From positions 115,000 to 178,999 of the forward strand of contig JAJZVV010000008.1 of NCBI GenBank assembly GCA_021845595.1: a DNA stretch of 64,000 nt, in the 5' to 3' direction. Every line of letters starts with the position of its first letter. The first letter of the stretch is position 1. Below, piece by piece: positions 1-7,513 of this stretch. The notes beneath the pieces are model-generated. The model did no database searches and was not told the origin of the DNA. It was given only the letters and a program-made list of their open reading frames with translations. A program made the position numbers and the translations under genes. This stretch comes from Pseudomonadota bacterium (GTDB lineage: Bacteria > Pseudomonadota > Alphaproteobacteria > Acetobacterales > Acetobacteraceae).

Positions 1-482
1 TCGGCAATCTGGAACCGACGGCGGCGCGCGCCTTCCTCGCACAAGCGCGCGCCACGCTCGGACCCGCCTCGCGCTTCCTCATCGGCGTCGATCTGCGCAA
101 GGACCCGGCCCGGCTGCTCGCCGCCTACGACGATGCCGCCGGCGTCACGGCCGCGTTCAACCGCAACCTTCTCGTCCGCCTCAATCGCGAGGCCGGCGCC
201 GATTTCGACCCGGCCGCGTTCACCCATGAAGCGCGCTGGAACGAGGCCGAGGGACGGATCGAGATGCACCTGGTCAGCCGGCGGGCCCAACAAGTACGCG
301 TCGCCGGCGTCACCCTCCGATTTTCCGAAGGCGACAGCATACATACCGAAAATTGCTACAAACACAGCCTCGAAGGCTTCGTTGCTCTGGCCATGGCGGC
401 AGGCTGGGAAGCCCCGCGCATGTGGACCGACGCCGGTGCGACGTTTGCGCTGTACCTGCTCGCGCCCAGCGGAGGGGGCTAG
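1..482 (+). CDS. egtD: L-histidine N-alpha-methyltransferase, 3' part
   Basis: This is the last 159 residues of an EgtD-family SAM-dependent methyltransferase; the reading frame is open from base 3 and the 5' end lies outside the window. EgtD trimethylates histidine to hercynine, the first committed step of ergothioneine synthesis. Visible family landmarks are a GNLEP...FLIGVDLRKD stretch, AAYDDAAGVTAAFNRNLL, an RIEMHLVSRR segment and the IHTENCYK motif near the C-terminus, followed by GW and a terminal LYLLAP. The match runs continuously along the family C-terminal half, so the assignment is firm although the start cannot be seen. In ergothioneine operons egtB normally lies next to egtD; here it would have to be upstream, outside the window. 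Confidence 0.9.
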   Translation, partial: GNLEPTAARAFLAQARATLGPASRFLIGVDLRKDPARLLAAYDDAAGVTAAFNRNLLVRLNREAGADFDPAAFTHEARWNEAEGRIEMHLVSRRAQQVRVAGVTLRFSEGDSIHTENCYKHSLEGFVALAMAAGWEAPRMWTDAGATFALYLLAPSGGG

Positions 483-483
483 A

Positions 484-548
484 CTAGAGCAACCTCCGAT
501 CTGATCGAGCCGTTCCGGCTCGATCAGATCGGAGATAAGTTGCTCTAG
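484..548. repeat. CTAG-ended palindromic element 1
   Basis: A 65-bp inverted repeat starts 2 bp after the egtD stop. It opens with CTAGAGCAAC and closes with GTTGCTCTAG, and its inner arms (about 497-512 and 516-533) are complementary, so it can form a long hairpin. There is no T-run after it, so it is not a classic terminator. The CTAGAGC end is shared with the second element at 561-613 and with the IS630-like end at 63873, which suggests a small non-autonomous repeat rather than a gene-specific signal. Confidence 0.7.
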
Positions 549-560
549 ACTCATAGGTTT

Positions 561-613
561 CTAGAGCACGACCGTCCGACCGGATGATTCCATCAGGTCG
601 GACCGTGCTCTAG
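561..613. repeat. CTAG-ended palindromic element 2
   Basis: A second, different inverted repeat of 53 bp lies 12 bp after the first. Its arms at 561-581 and 596-613 begin and end with CTAGAGCACG and CGTGCTCTAG, with a 14-nt central region. Having two unlike palindromes with the same seven terminal bases side by side supports a family of short interspersed elements. It holds no ORF. Confidence 0.7.
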
Positions 614-651
614 GGTTCGCGCACCGCCGGGAAGCGGTGGAGGCCGGCAGG

Positions 652-945
652 TCAAGGCCGGGATGCGATCACGCAGGCGGCTTCGCGCACGCAGCGCACG
701 CGCGGGTCGATCCGACCATCGGGGAACATATATCGCGCCAGCGCCTGGCGTGCGTTCTTCCCGGGCACGAACGGCGGCGCCGCGGTCTCCGCCTGCGCCG
801 CCGACATCTCGGCCACGGCCTGGGTGGTGGCTTCGAGCTGCGGTACCGCCGCTATCGCCGCCGCAGCGCTGCCGATGAGAACCGGCACAGCGAGGAGCGT
901 GTGCCAACCTATCGAACGGAGGACCGACCGGAGCGCGTGGGGCAT
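652..945 (-). CDS. small exported protein of unknown function
   Basis: A 97-residue ORF with a clear N-terminal signal peptide or anchor: basic residues, then a hydrophobic stretch (LLAVPVLIGSAAAAIAA) and a likely cleavage around residue 33. The mature part is short, contains PPFVPGKNARQALARYMFPDG, and has two cysteines near the C-terminus (CVREAAC) that could form a disulfide. I recognise no family. Codon use is GC3-rich like its neighbours. The upstream minus-strand region is AT-richer, with a run of A residues at about 977-985 (T on the plus strand), so a promoter there is possible. Confidence 0.5.
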   Translation of the reverse strand: MPHALRSVLRSIGWHTLLAVPVLIGSAAAAIAAVPQLEATTQAVAEMSAAQAETAAPPFVPGKNARQALARYMFPDGRIDPRVRCVREAACVIASRP

Positions 946-1050
946 GGCGAAAACATCCCATGAATCACGACAGAGTCTTTTTTTGCTCCTAATCGATTAA
1001 GGCGCACTTAACGCCGGCACAGCCCGCCGGCCGGTCAGCCCGCCGGCCGA

Positions 1051-1569
1051 TCAGAGCGGACCGCCGGTCAGGGCCTCGCCGTCGCCAACCGGGCGCTGGG
1101 CGCGGGCGCGGACGACGCGGAACAGCGCCAGCGCGGTCGTCATCAGCAGCAATCCAGACGGCTCCGGGGTGCTGACGACGGGGGGCGAGGGCATGTCGGG
1201 GCTCGGGATCGAGATGGTCGGTGGCAGTGGCGGCGCGCCGAAGCCTGCACCGGGGACCGAACCCGTGCCGGGGCCGGAGAACGGTGCCGGGGACAGCGCG
1301 GCCGTCTCGCCGACGCCCGGAAAGATGGAACCGACGCTGTCCGCCGCCAGCAGCACGGGGGGGCGCGGGGCCTCGCGGGGACCGAGCGGCACCGGGACGA
1401 AGCTCGGCAGCGCCGCGGCGATGCAGCCGACGGATTTGATCAGAAGGGCCCGGTGCGGGTTGAGGAGATGGTGGCGAACGACGTGCCGCACCCCCTTCCC
1501 CGCCGTCCGCGCGATCGGGTGGGCGAAATGGTGCGCGGGCGGCAAGGGAGGCGCGCAGTTCCCGCTCAT
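1051..1569 (-). CDS. PEP-CTERM sorting-signal protein (short)
   Basis: The 172-residue product ends with a PEP-CTERM sorting signal: PEPSG, a hydrophobic helix (LLLMTTALALF) and a basic tail (RVVRARAQR). Proteins of this class are exported and processed at the PEP motif by an exosortase, then anchored or released at the surface. The middle is rich in Pro, Gly and Ser with no recognisable fold. The N-terminus is unusual, with a hydrophobic segment only at about residues 40-60, so the true start may lie inside the ORF. It is followed by a second PEP-CTERM gene upstream on the same strand. No exosortase gene is in the window. Confidence 0.6.
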   Translation of the reverse strand: MSGNCAPPLPPAHHFAHPIARTAGKGVRHVVRHHLLNPHRALLIKSVGCIAAALPSFVPVPLGPREAPRPPVLLAADSVGSIFPGVGETAALSPAPFSGPGTGSVPGAGFGAPPLPPTISIPSPDMPSPPVVSTPEPSGLLLMTTALALFRVVRARAQRPVGDGEALTGGPL

Positions 1570-1666
1570 GCCGCCCCACGCGATTCACCATCCGCCGCGA
1601 CTCGCGGCGGATGGGATGCTTCGGCTGGCCCGTTCGGCACTGCGTTCGGCGGCGGTGGCGATGGCG

Positions 1667-2407
1667 TCAGGCGCGACGGCGGCGGCGGGCCATGCCGAGG
1701 CCGATGACGCCGGTCGCCAGCAGCGCCAGGCTCGCCGGCTCGGGGGCCGCGACGGTCTGGCGGTTGAGCATCTCGGCGCCGACCGTGACATTGCCGGTGC
1801 CGGTCTCGGTGACGACGAAGAACTGATCGGCGGGCAGGTTGTTCACCGACTGCACGACGCTGCCGCTGCCGGGATTGGTCAGGGTTGCCAGCACCGTGAG
1901 CTTGGTGAGATCGAGGCTGCTGGTGCTGAACGCACCGCTGTAGGCGCTGATGGTCGCCGTCTCGCCGGCTTGGATCGACCCGATCGAAATGCTGGTCGGG
2001 GCGTAGCCGGCGCTGAGGGCGGCGCGGTTGTCGAGCAGGAGATAGGTGCCCTTGGCGACTTCCCAGTCTGGATCGGACCCCGTGGAGGTGGAGCTGGCGC
2101 CGAGACCGGCTTCGCCGCCGGTGAACGTGCCCTGCTTCTGCGTTACCCAGCCGCCGACGGCGAGGCCAGGGGTGTCGGACAGATGGTAGGCATCGGCGCT
2201 CAGCGTCACGCCCCCGGTGGTGAAGCTCTGGGCATTGGTGCCGAGCACGCCGGTGATGGTCTCGCTCCGGCCATTGGCGACCATGGAGCCGAAATCGAAG
2301 GTCAAAGCGTCGGCGCGCGCGGCGCCCGGCTGCAGTGTGAAGCCGGCCGCAACGCCGATGGCGATGGCGGCGGCGGTGCGCGCGGCGCGCCCGAAATGGT
2401 GGCTCAT
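1667..2407 (-). CDS. PEP-CTERM domain surface protein
   Basis: A 246-residue exported protein. The chosen ATG at 2407 has a strong ribosome site (GGGAGAGGGG) just upstream; a longer in-frame start at 2464 lacks one. The protein has a signal peptide (about residues 1-32, ending in ARA), a long Gly/Thr/Ser-rich beta-type region without cysteines, and a textbook C-terminal PEP-CTERM signal: APEPASLALLATGVIGLG followed by ARRRRRA. It is presumably cut by an exosortase and displayed on or released from the cell surface, often together with exopolysaccharide. The function of the passenger region is unknown. Confidence 0.85.
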   Translation of the reverse strand: MSHHFGRAARTAAAIAIGVAAGFTLQPGAARADALTFDFGSMVANGRSETITGVLGTNAQSFTTGGVTLSADAYHLSDTPGLAVGGWVTQKQGTFTGGEAGLGASSTSTGSDPDWEVAKGTYLLLDNRAALSAGYAPTSISIGSIQAGETATISAYSGAFSTSSLDLTKLTVLATLTNPGSGSVVQSVNNLPADQFFVVTETGTGNVTVGAEMLNRQTVAAPEPASLALLATGVIGLGMARRRRRA

Positions 2408-2470
2408 GATCCCCTCTCCCACGTTGACGTCGCCCCGCCCGGTTGGCGCTCGCGACGGCCGCACGCTTGG

Positions 2471-2500
2471 TGCGACAATCTAAAAAATTAGATAGTCGCA
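2471..2500. promoter_or_regulatory. near-perfect 30-bp palindrome, operator candidate
   Basis: Two 13-bp arms (2471-2483, beginning TGCGAC, and 2488-2500, ending GTCGCA) flank a central AAAA. The arms match except for one position. It lies in an AT-rich patch between the divergent PEP-CTERM gene (start 2407) and the dioxygenase gene (start 2607), where promoters are expected. The symmetry fits a dimeric repressor site; a transcribed hairpin is the alternative. Confidence 0.5.
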
Positions 2501-2510
2501 TCGAGTGATC

Positions 2511-2541
2511 ATGACAAGCGAAAAGTTTCTAAATTGATAAT
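2511..2541 (+). promoter_or_regulatory. possible sigma70-type promoter for the dioxygenase gene
   Basis: ATGACA (2511-2516) and GATAAT (2536-2541) resemble -35 and -10 boxes, but the spacing is 19 bp, longer than ideal. They sit in the AT-rich patch 65 bp upstream of the GTG start at 2607 and just after the palindrome at 2471-2500. Confidence 0.3.
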
Positions 2542-2606
2542 GGAGCCGAGGCGACAGACAGGCTATCCAGACCGCGCCGACCGCCAACGGCCCAGGGAGA
2601 GAAACC

Positions 2607-3446
2607 GTGCCCGCAGAAGCGCTTCAGATCCACCCGCTCGCCGGCTCGATCGGCGCGGAAATCCTCGGCATCGATCTCGCCGCCGACCTCACCGCCGAGA
2701 CCGTCGCCGCCCTGCGCGCCGCGCTGCTCGAGCACCTCGTCATCGTCTTCCGCGACCAGCGGCTGGATCCCGCCGCGTTCGTCACCTTCGCCGGGCGGTT
2801 CGGTACCCCGGTGGAATACCCGTTCGTGCGCGGGCTCGACGGGTTTCCGGTCATCACCCCGGTGATCAAGCGCGAGCACGAGACGGTGAATTTCGGCGGC
2901 ATCTGGCACTCGGACACGGCCTATCTGGAGACCCCGCCGCTCGGCACCATGCTGCTCGCCCGCGAGGTTCCGCCCCGCGGCGGGGACACGCTGTTCGCCA
3001 ACATGTATGCCGCCTACGAGGCGCTCTCCCCGGCCCTGCGCGCCGTGCTCGACGGGCTGCGCGCGGTCAACAGTTCGGCCCGCGCCGACGTCTCGCGCAC
3101 CCGCGAGGACCGCATCCGCGATACGCCGAGCGAACAGGCCAATCAGGTGTTCGAGGCCGCGCATCCGGTGGCGCGCACCCATCCGGAGACCGGCCGGCGG
3201 GCGCTCTACGTCAATGTCGCCCATACCGCGCGGTTCGACGGCATGACCGAGGCGGAGAGCGCCGGGCTGCTGTCCTATCTCTTCGCCCACCAGGTGCGGC
3301 CGGAATTCACCTGCCGTGTCCGCTGGGAGCCGGGCACGCTGGCCTTCTGGGACAACCGCGCCGCCCAGCACAATCCGGTGAACGACTATCACGGCTACCG
3401 CCGCGTCATGCACCGCATCACCCTCGCCGGCGACCGGCCGCGCTGA
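2607..3446 (+). CDS. TauD/TfdA-family Fe(II)/2-oxoglutarate dioxygenase
   Basis: A 279-residue cytosolic dioxygenase of the TauD/TfdA family. The iron-binding facial triad is intact: His101 and Asp103 in WHSDTAY, and His255 in AAQHNPVNDY. Arg270 in RRVMHR is the 2-oxoglutarate carboxylate anchor. Family members hydroxylate sulfonates, sulfates, aryloxyalkanoates or other small acids; the substrate cannot be read from the sequence. The start is GTG at 2607 with CAGGGAGAG upstream. It faces the AI-2E-type permease gene tail to tail with a 6-bp gap. No sulfonate ABC transporter is nearby, so a taurine role is not supported by context. Confidence 0.88.
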   Translation: MPAEALQIHPLAGSIGAEILGIDLAADLTAETVAALRAALLEHLVIVFRDQRLDPAAFVTFAGRFGTPVEYPFVRGLDGFPVITPVIKREHETVNFGGIWHSDTAYLETPPLGTMLLAREVPPRGGDTLFANMYAAYEALSPALRAVLDGLRAVNSSARADVSRTREDRIRDTPSEQANQVFEAAHPVARTHPETGRRALYVNVAHTARFDGMTEAESAGLLSYLFAHQVRPEFTCRVRWEPGTLAFWDNRAAQHNPVNDYHGYRRVMHRITLAGDRPR

Positions 3447-3452
3447 GGCGGC

Positions 3453-4526
3453 TCAGCGTCGGACGGCGCCGCGGCCGCCGGCCGCGAATTCGTTGAGCAG
3501 GGTCAGGCCGACGCCGAGCAGCACGGGACCGAGGAAAATCCCCAGAAGCCCGAAGGCGAGCACGCCACCGAGCACCCCGAGCACGGTGAGCAGGAAGGGC
3601 AGCCGCGCGCCGCGGGCGATGAAATAGGGCCGGATGATGTGGTCGAGCCCGCTGACCACCACGGTGCCGTAGATGGCCAGAAAAACACCGTGCCCGGTGC
3701 GGCCCGAGACCAGTAGCCACAGCGTCGCCGGCACCCAGACCAGCGGCGCGCCGACCGGCAACAGCGCCAGCAGGCCGGCGAGGCTCCCGAGCAGCGCCGC
3801 GCGCGGCATTTCGGACAGCCACAGGCCGACATAGGTCAGCAATCCCTGCACCAGCGCATTGCCGAGAATGCCGTAGACCGTACCCCGCACGGCAAGCCCG
3901 GTGACACTGATGAGCCGATCCGAATAGGCGCCGGCGATGCGCCCGAGGATGGCGTGCAGGCTGCCGGTCATCGACTCGCCATAGACATAGAAGAAAAAGC
4001 TGATGAACAAGGCGAAGCCGAAGCTGACCACGCCGTGGGCGATGCGCAGCACCACGGTCAGGCTGCCCTCGGCAATGGCACCGAAATAGGGGCGGAAGAA
4101 CTCGCCCATCGAGCTGAGATCGTCGGCCCAGTGCTGCCAGAGATCGGCCATCCCCGGCCCGGCCAGCGGCACGTCGGCGAGCCAGGCCGGCGGGCCGGGC
4201 AGGCCTTCCTGCAGCGAGCCCTGGAGCAGGGCGCGCAGGTGCGCGAGATCCTTGGCCCCGGCGGGGATCGCCAGGGCCAGCGGCAGAACCACGACGATGC
4301 CCGCCAGCAGCACCATCAGCAGGGCGGCCGAAACCCGGTCCAGCCCGATCCGGCGCAGTTGGCGGAACAGCGGCCAAGTGGAGAATACCAGGATCGCCGC
4401 CCACAGCAGCGCCGAAAAGAACGGATAGAGGACGTAGCCGCAGCCCAGCGCGATGCTGAGCAGCAGAATCCCCAGCAGGATGCGCTCGGCAACCAACCGC
4501 CCCTGGACCCCTGCACCGTCCGGCAC
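3453..4526 (-). CDS. AI-2E-type (PerM/YdiK) family membrane protein
   Basis: A 357-residue integral membrane protein with about seven or eight hydrophobic helices. The order is an N-terminal pair, a long soluble loop (about residues 85-150 of the mature frame), then the family's C-terminal helix cluster containing LALLPVGAPLVWVPATLWLL and the GLDHIIRPYFIARGARLPFL segment. This is the PF01594 family, whose members export autoinducer-2 or act as Na+/H+ antiporters or general permeases; the substrate is unknown. I chose GTG at 4526 because GGGAGGGAGG precedes it; the longer ATG at 4583 reads through that ribosome site. Confidence 0.85.
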   Translation of the reverse strand: MPDGAGVQGRLVAERILLGILLLSIALGCGYVLYPFFSALLWAAILVFSTWPLFRQLRRIGLDRVSAALLMVLLAGIVVVLPLALAIPAGAKDLAHLRALLQGSLQEGLPGPPAWLADVPLAGPGMADLWQHWADDLSSMGEFFRPYFGAIAEGSLTVVLRIAHGVVSFGFALFISFFFYVYGESMTGSLHAILGRIAGAYSDRLISVTGLAVRGTVYGILGNALVQGLLTYVGLWLSEMPRAALLGSLAGLLALLPVGAPLVWVPATLWLLVSGRTGHGVFLAIYGTVVVSGLDHIIRPYFIARGARLPFLLTVLGVLGGVLAFGLLGIFLGPVLLGVGLTLLNEFAAGGRGAVRR

Positions 4527-4610
4527 CGTCCCTCCCTCCCGCTGTCTCGAACGGCACCCCGTTCCGCGGGCGCATCGGCGCACGGCGCGTTGCGCCGGTC
4601 AAGCGCGGCC

Positions 4611-4666
4611 GGCCCGACGCGACCGGCCCGACGCGACCGGCCCGACGCGACCGGCCCGACGCGACC
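4611..4666. repeat. 14-bp tandem repeat, four copies
   Basis: The unit GGCCCGACGCGACC is repeated four times without error between the permease start (4526) and the hyi start (4774). It lies in the shared upstream region of two divergent genes. Its copy number is likely to vary by slippage. It has no coding role on the plus strand. Confidence 0.85.
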
Positions 4667-4773
4667 GGTGAGGGCAATTCCATACCAGGCACGCTTCGTC
4701 TAGGGTGCGGTGCCGCAATCGCCGGTGGGGGCCCGCGCCCGACACCGGCCGCCGACCCGGGAGGAACAACACC

Positions 4774-5553
4774 ATGCCGCGCTTTTGTGCCAACCTGTCG
4801 ATGATGTTCAACGAGGTGCCGTTCCTGGACCGCTTCGCGCGCGCCGCCGCGGCCGGGTTCAAGGGCGTCGAGTTCCTCTTCCCCTACGACCATCCGGCCG
4901 CCGAATTGCGCGCCCGGCTCGATGCCAACGGGCTCGAACAGGTGCTGTTCAACGCCCCGCCGGGAGATTTCACCGCCGGCGAGCGCGGCATCGCCTGCCT
5001 GCCCGGGCGGGTGACGGAGTTCCGCGACGGCATCAAGCGCGCGCTGGACTACGCCGCCGCCCTCGGCTGCCGGCGGCTGCACGTCATGGCCGGCCTCGCC
5101 CCGGCCGGCACGCCGTGGGAGACGCTGACCACCCTCTACGTCACCAATCTCGCCTGGGCGGCGGAGCAGACGGCGGCGGCCGGCGTCCGGCTGCTGATCG
5201 AGCCGATCAACCACCGCGACATTCCGGGCTATCTGCTCAACACCGTCGAACAGGGCGCGGCGATCGTCGAGGCGCTCGGGCGCGAGCGGGTGGCGCTGCA
5301 GTTCGACATCTATCACTGCCAGATCACCGAGGGCGACGTCACCCGGCGGATGCAGACCCTGCTGCCGGTGATCGGCCATATGCAGCTCGCCGACGTCCCC
5401 GACCGCCACGAGCCGGGCACCGGCGAGATCGGCTGGGACTATGTGTTCCGCCGCATCGACGCAATCGGCTACCGGGAGTGGGTGGGGTGCGAATATCGGC
5501 CGGCGGGAGACACCATGGCCGGACTCGCCTGGCGCGAGCGTTTTGGGGTTTAA
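4774..5553 (+). CDS. hyi: hydroxypyruvate isomerase (Hyi/OtnI family)
   Basis: A 259-residue TIM-barrel enzyme of the AP-endonuclease-2-like fold. It begins MPRFCANLSMMFNEVPFLDR, a hallmark of the Hyi family. The two metal-binding/catalytic glutamates line up at Glu143 (LLIEPINHRD) and Glu240 (VGCEYRP), and the conserved FDIYHCQ and HMQLADVPDRHEPG motifs are present. The enzyme interconverts hydroxypyruvate and tartronate semialdehyde in glyoxylate metabolism; OtnI relatives act on 2-oxotetronate. The start at 4774 follows GGGAGGAAC. The gene stands alone, with no gcl or glxR next to it. Confidence 0.9.
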   Translation: MPRFCANLSMMFNEVPFLDRFARAAAAGFKGVEFLFPYDHPAAELRARLDANGLEQVLFNAPPGDFTAGERGIACLPGRVTEFRDGIKRALDYAAALGCRRLHVMAGLAPAGTPWETLTTLYVTNLAWAAEQTAAAGVRLLIEPINHRDIPGYLLNTVEQGAAIVEALGRERVALQFDIYHCQITEGDVTRRMQTLLPVIGHMQLADVPDRHEPGTGEIGWDYVFRRIDAIGYREWVGCEYRPAGDTMAGLAWRERFGV

Positions 5554-5610
5554 CCCCAACGGCGTGACGCGGAAATCGAGCAATCGTTACCGACGCGCAA
5601 GCAATGCCTC

Positions 5611-5639
5611 TTGTATGACGTGGGTCCGATGAATTATAC
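5611..5639 (+). promoter_or_regulatory. possible promoter upstream of the XRE regulator gene
   Basis: TTGTAT (5611-5616) and TTATAC (5634-5639) are spaced 17 bp apart in the 178-bp gap between hyi and the regulator gene, the only AT-rich part of this gap. Both boxes are imperfect, so this is a weak call. Confidence 0.3.
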
Positions 5640-5731
5640 CGTGTGAGTCGCGATTCTGAGATTTGGATGAGCTCGGACGGAAAACCCGCCCCGGCTGGTA
5701 ACGTTCCGGCCGCGCTTTGGGGAATAGAAGC

Positions 5732-6622
5732 ATGCGCTTCACGGATATCGGTCAACAGCTGCGAGCCTATCGCCTCGAATCGGGCCTGAGGGCCGAGGAG
5801 ATCGCCGCTCGGCTCGGCGTCTCGCGCGCCGCGCTCTATCGCTACGAAAAGGGCGAGGTGATCAAGCTCGACACGGTGAAGCGGCTGGCCGAACTGCTGA
5901 AAATCTCACCGCTGTCGCTGCTCGGGATCGGTGTCGAGTACTATAATCGTGCCGCCGGATTCCTCGAGCGGCTGCGCCAGGTCGAGGAGACCGCCGACCA
6001 GATTCTGCAGGTCAACGGCGCGCTCTGCTACCTGGTCACGTCGGACGCCTACGATGCCACCCTCGCCGAGGCCTTCGCCGAGGCCGCCGAGCGCGCCAGC
6101 GGCGAGCGCGACCGCGCCGCCCAGCGCGCGGTGCTGGACCAGGTGCTGAGCCTGCTCACGACACGCAAGCGCATGTATGCGTCGCGCCGCCCCGGCATCA
6201 TCGCCATGCTCTCCACCGGCGGGATCGAGCGGCTGCTCGCGCTCGGCATCGCCGGCGCCCTGCCGCTGTCGGACCGGCTGCGCGGGGCCTGCCGCCAGAT
6301 CGCCGCCGCCGAGATCGAGAACATCGCCAACCTGATCGAGGCCGAGCCGATGGGGCTGCAATTCGGCCTGATCCCGGACGGCGCCGAGCAGGTCGGCAGC
6401 TTCCAGGTGCTGCGCGCGCGGGACCGCGCCACCCTCGTGGTCAACCCCTTCCCGTCGGACATGCATCCCGGCGCGCAGATCGGCGTGGCCATGGTGACCA
6501 GCGCCGACGAGGCGATCGCCGCGCATCAGCGCGTCGCCGAGCAGAACTGGCGCGAGGCCGCCAAGGGCGCCGCCGCCGCCGCGCGGGTGCGCGCCATGCT
6601 CGCCGCCCACAAGGTGGGATAG
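5732..6622 (+). CDS. XRE-family HTH transcriptional regulator
   Basis: A 296-residue protein with an N-terminal HTH_3 domain at about residues 5-60 (IGQQLRAYRLESGLRAEEIA, then RLGVSRAALYRYEKGE). A long alpha-helical C-terminal part follows that I do not recognise as a standard ligand-binding domain. It may sense a metabolite or mediate oligomerisation. The ATG at 5732 is preferred; an upstream in-frame TTG at 5717 lacks a better ribosome site. It sits downstream of hyi with its own gap, so a regulatory link to hyi or to itself is possible but not shown. Confidence 0.8.
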   Translation: MRFTDIGQQLRAYRLESGLRAEEIAARLGVSRAALYRYEKGEVIKLDTVKRLAELLKISPLSLLGIGVEYYNRAAGFLERLRQVEETADQILQVNGALCYLVTSDAYDATLAEAFAEAAERASGERDRAAQRAVLDQVLSLLTTRKRMYASRRPGIIAMLSTGGIERLLALGIAGALPLSDRLRGACRQIAAAEIENIANLIEAEPMGLQFGLIPDGAEQVGSFQVLRARDRATLVVNPFPSDMHPGAQIGVAMVTSADEAIAAHQRVAEQNWREAAKGAAAAARVRAMLAAHKVG

Positions 6623-6681
6623 CGCGCGATGACCGGAGGCGAACGCGCCGTAGGTCTGAATCGCGCGATCAGACAAAGAGT

Positions 6682-6723
6682 TAGAGCAAGGCTCGCAGGC
6701 GGACGCGAGCGCGGGGCGCTCTA
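6682..6723. repeat. degenerate TAGAGC-ended inverted repeat
   Basis: TAGAGC at 6682-6687 is mirrored by GCTCTA at 6718-6723, with a partly complementary GCTCGC/GCGAGC interior. It lies in the 164-bp gap between the XRE regulator and the Nudix gene. The ends match the palindromes at 484-613, so it may be a decayed copy of the same class. Confidence 0.4.
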
Positions 6724-6786
6724 GCCACGGTCGAGAGGCCGAGCGGCGGGCTTGGGGCCGGCGCCCCGGCGGTCTATCGTTCGCCG

Positions 6787-7431
6787 ATGACCCTGCCCCT
6801 GCCCGCCCATCCCGATCTGGTCGTCGATTCGCGGCTCACCGTCTGGGACGGGCGCTTCCCGCTCGAACTGGTGCGTTTCCGCAACCGCCGCTTCGACGGC
6901 GCCCTCTCCGGCCAGCGCAGCTGGGAACTGTGGCGCCGCGGCCGGGCCGGCGCGGTGCTGCCCTACGATCCGGCCGCCGACGCCGTCGTGCTGATCGAGC
7001 AGTTCCGCCTGCCCGCCCTCGCCGCCGGCGTCGATCCGGTGATGCTCGAGGTTCCCGCCGGGCTGTGCGACGGGACCGAGTCGGCCGAGGAGACGATCCG
7101 CCGCGAGGCCACCGAGGAGACCGGGCTGACGCTCGGCCGTCTGCTGCCGATCGGCGACTACGTGCTGAGCCCCGGCGGCTGCGACGAGCGCGTCGCCCTG
7201 TTCGCCGGCGAGGTCCGCGCCCCCGCCGCCGATGCCGCCGGGTTTGCCGCGCTCGGCGGGCTGGCCGACGAGCACGAGGATATCCGCGTCCTGGTCTGGC
7301 CGGCGGCCCGCGCCATCGAGGCGGCGCTGGAGGGCGGCGTCGCCAATGCCGTCACCGCCATCGCCCTCCTCTGGCTTGCCGCGCGGCGGCCGTGGCTGCG
7401 CGCCCAATGGGCGGGCAGCAGCGGGATCTGA
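6787..7431 (+). CDS. Nudix hydrolase, ADP-ribose pyrophosphatase-like
   Basis: A 214-residue Nudix hydrolase. The complete Nudix box lies at residues 92-114: Gly92, Glu98, then REATEETGL with the metal-binding glutamates 107, 110 and 111. The upstream VLIEQFRLP and VPAGLCDG segments are typical of the ADP-ribose/GDP-mannose pyrophosphatase branch (NudF/NudK-like). It would hydrolyse nucleoside diphosphate sugars such as ADP-ribose in the cytosol with Mg2+. Substrate choice is not certain from sequence. It is the first gene of a likely unit with sseA and metC (82-bp gap to the chosen sseA start). Confidence 0.85.
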   Translation: MTLPLPAHPDLVVDSRLTVWDGRFPLELVRFRNRRFDGALSGQRSWELWRRGRAGAVLPYDPAADAVVLIEQFRLPALAAGVDPVMLEVPAGLCDGTESAEETIRREATEETGLTLGRLLPIGDYVLSPGGCDERVALFAGEVRAPAADAAGFAALGGLADEHEDIRVLVWPAARAIEAALEGGVANAVTAIALLWLAARRPWLRAQWAGSSGI

Positions 7432-7513
7432 TAGGCTCTCGAGCCTCCGGGCGGGCGCGATCGAGGCAGGACGAGACATGACGGCTCAAGGCACGAACCC
7501 AAGCGGAGGCACG

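Noticed and set aside
484..548. Rho-independent terminator of egtD
   Set aside because: A strong hairpin, but there is no T-run and the ends match a repeat family, so I list it as a repeat.
1169..2491. A 440-codon plus-strand open frame
   Set aside because: Antisense to the two PEP-CTERM genes, whose C-terminal signals are unmistakable.
3418..5583. A 721-codon minus-strand open frame
   Set aside because: It runs opposite hyi and into another frame of the AI-2E-type gene, with no recognisable domain and strong Arg/Ala/Gly bias.
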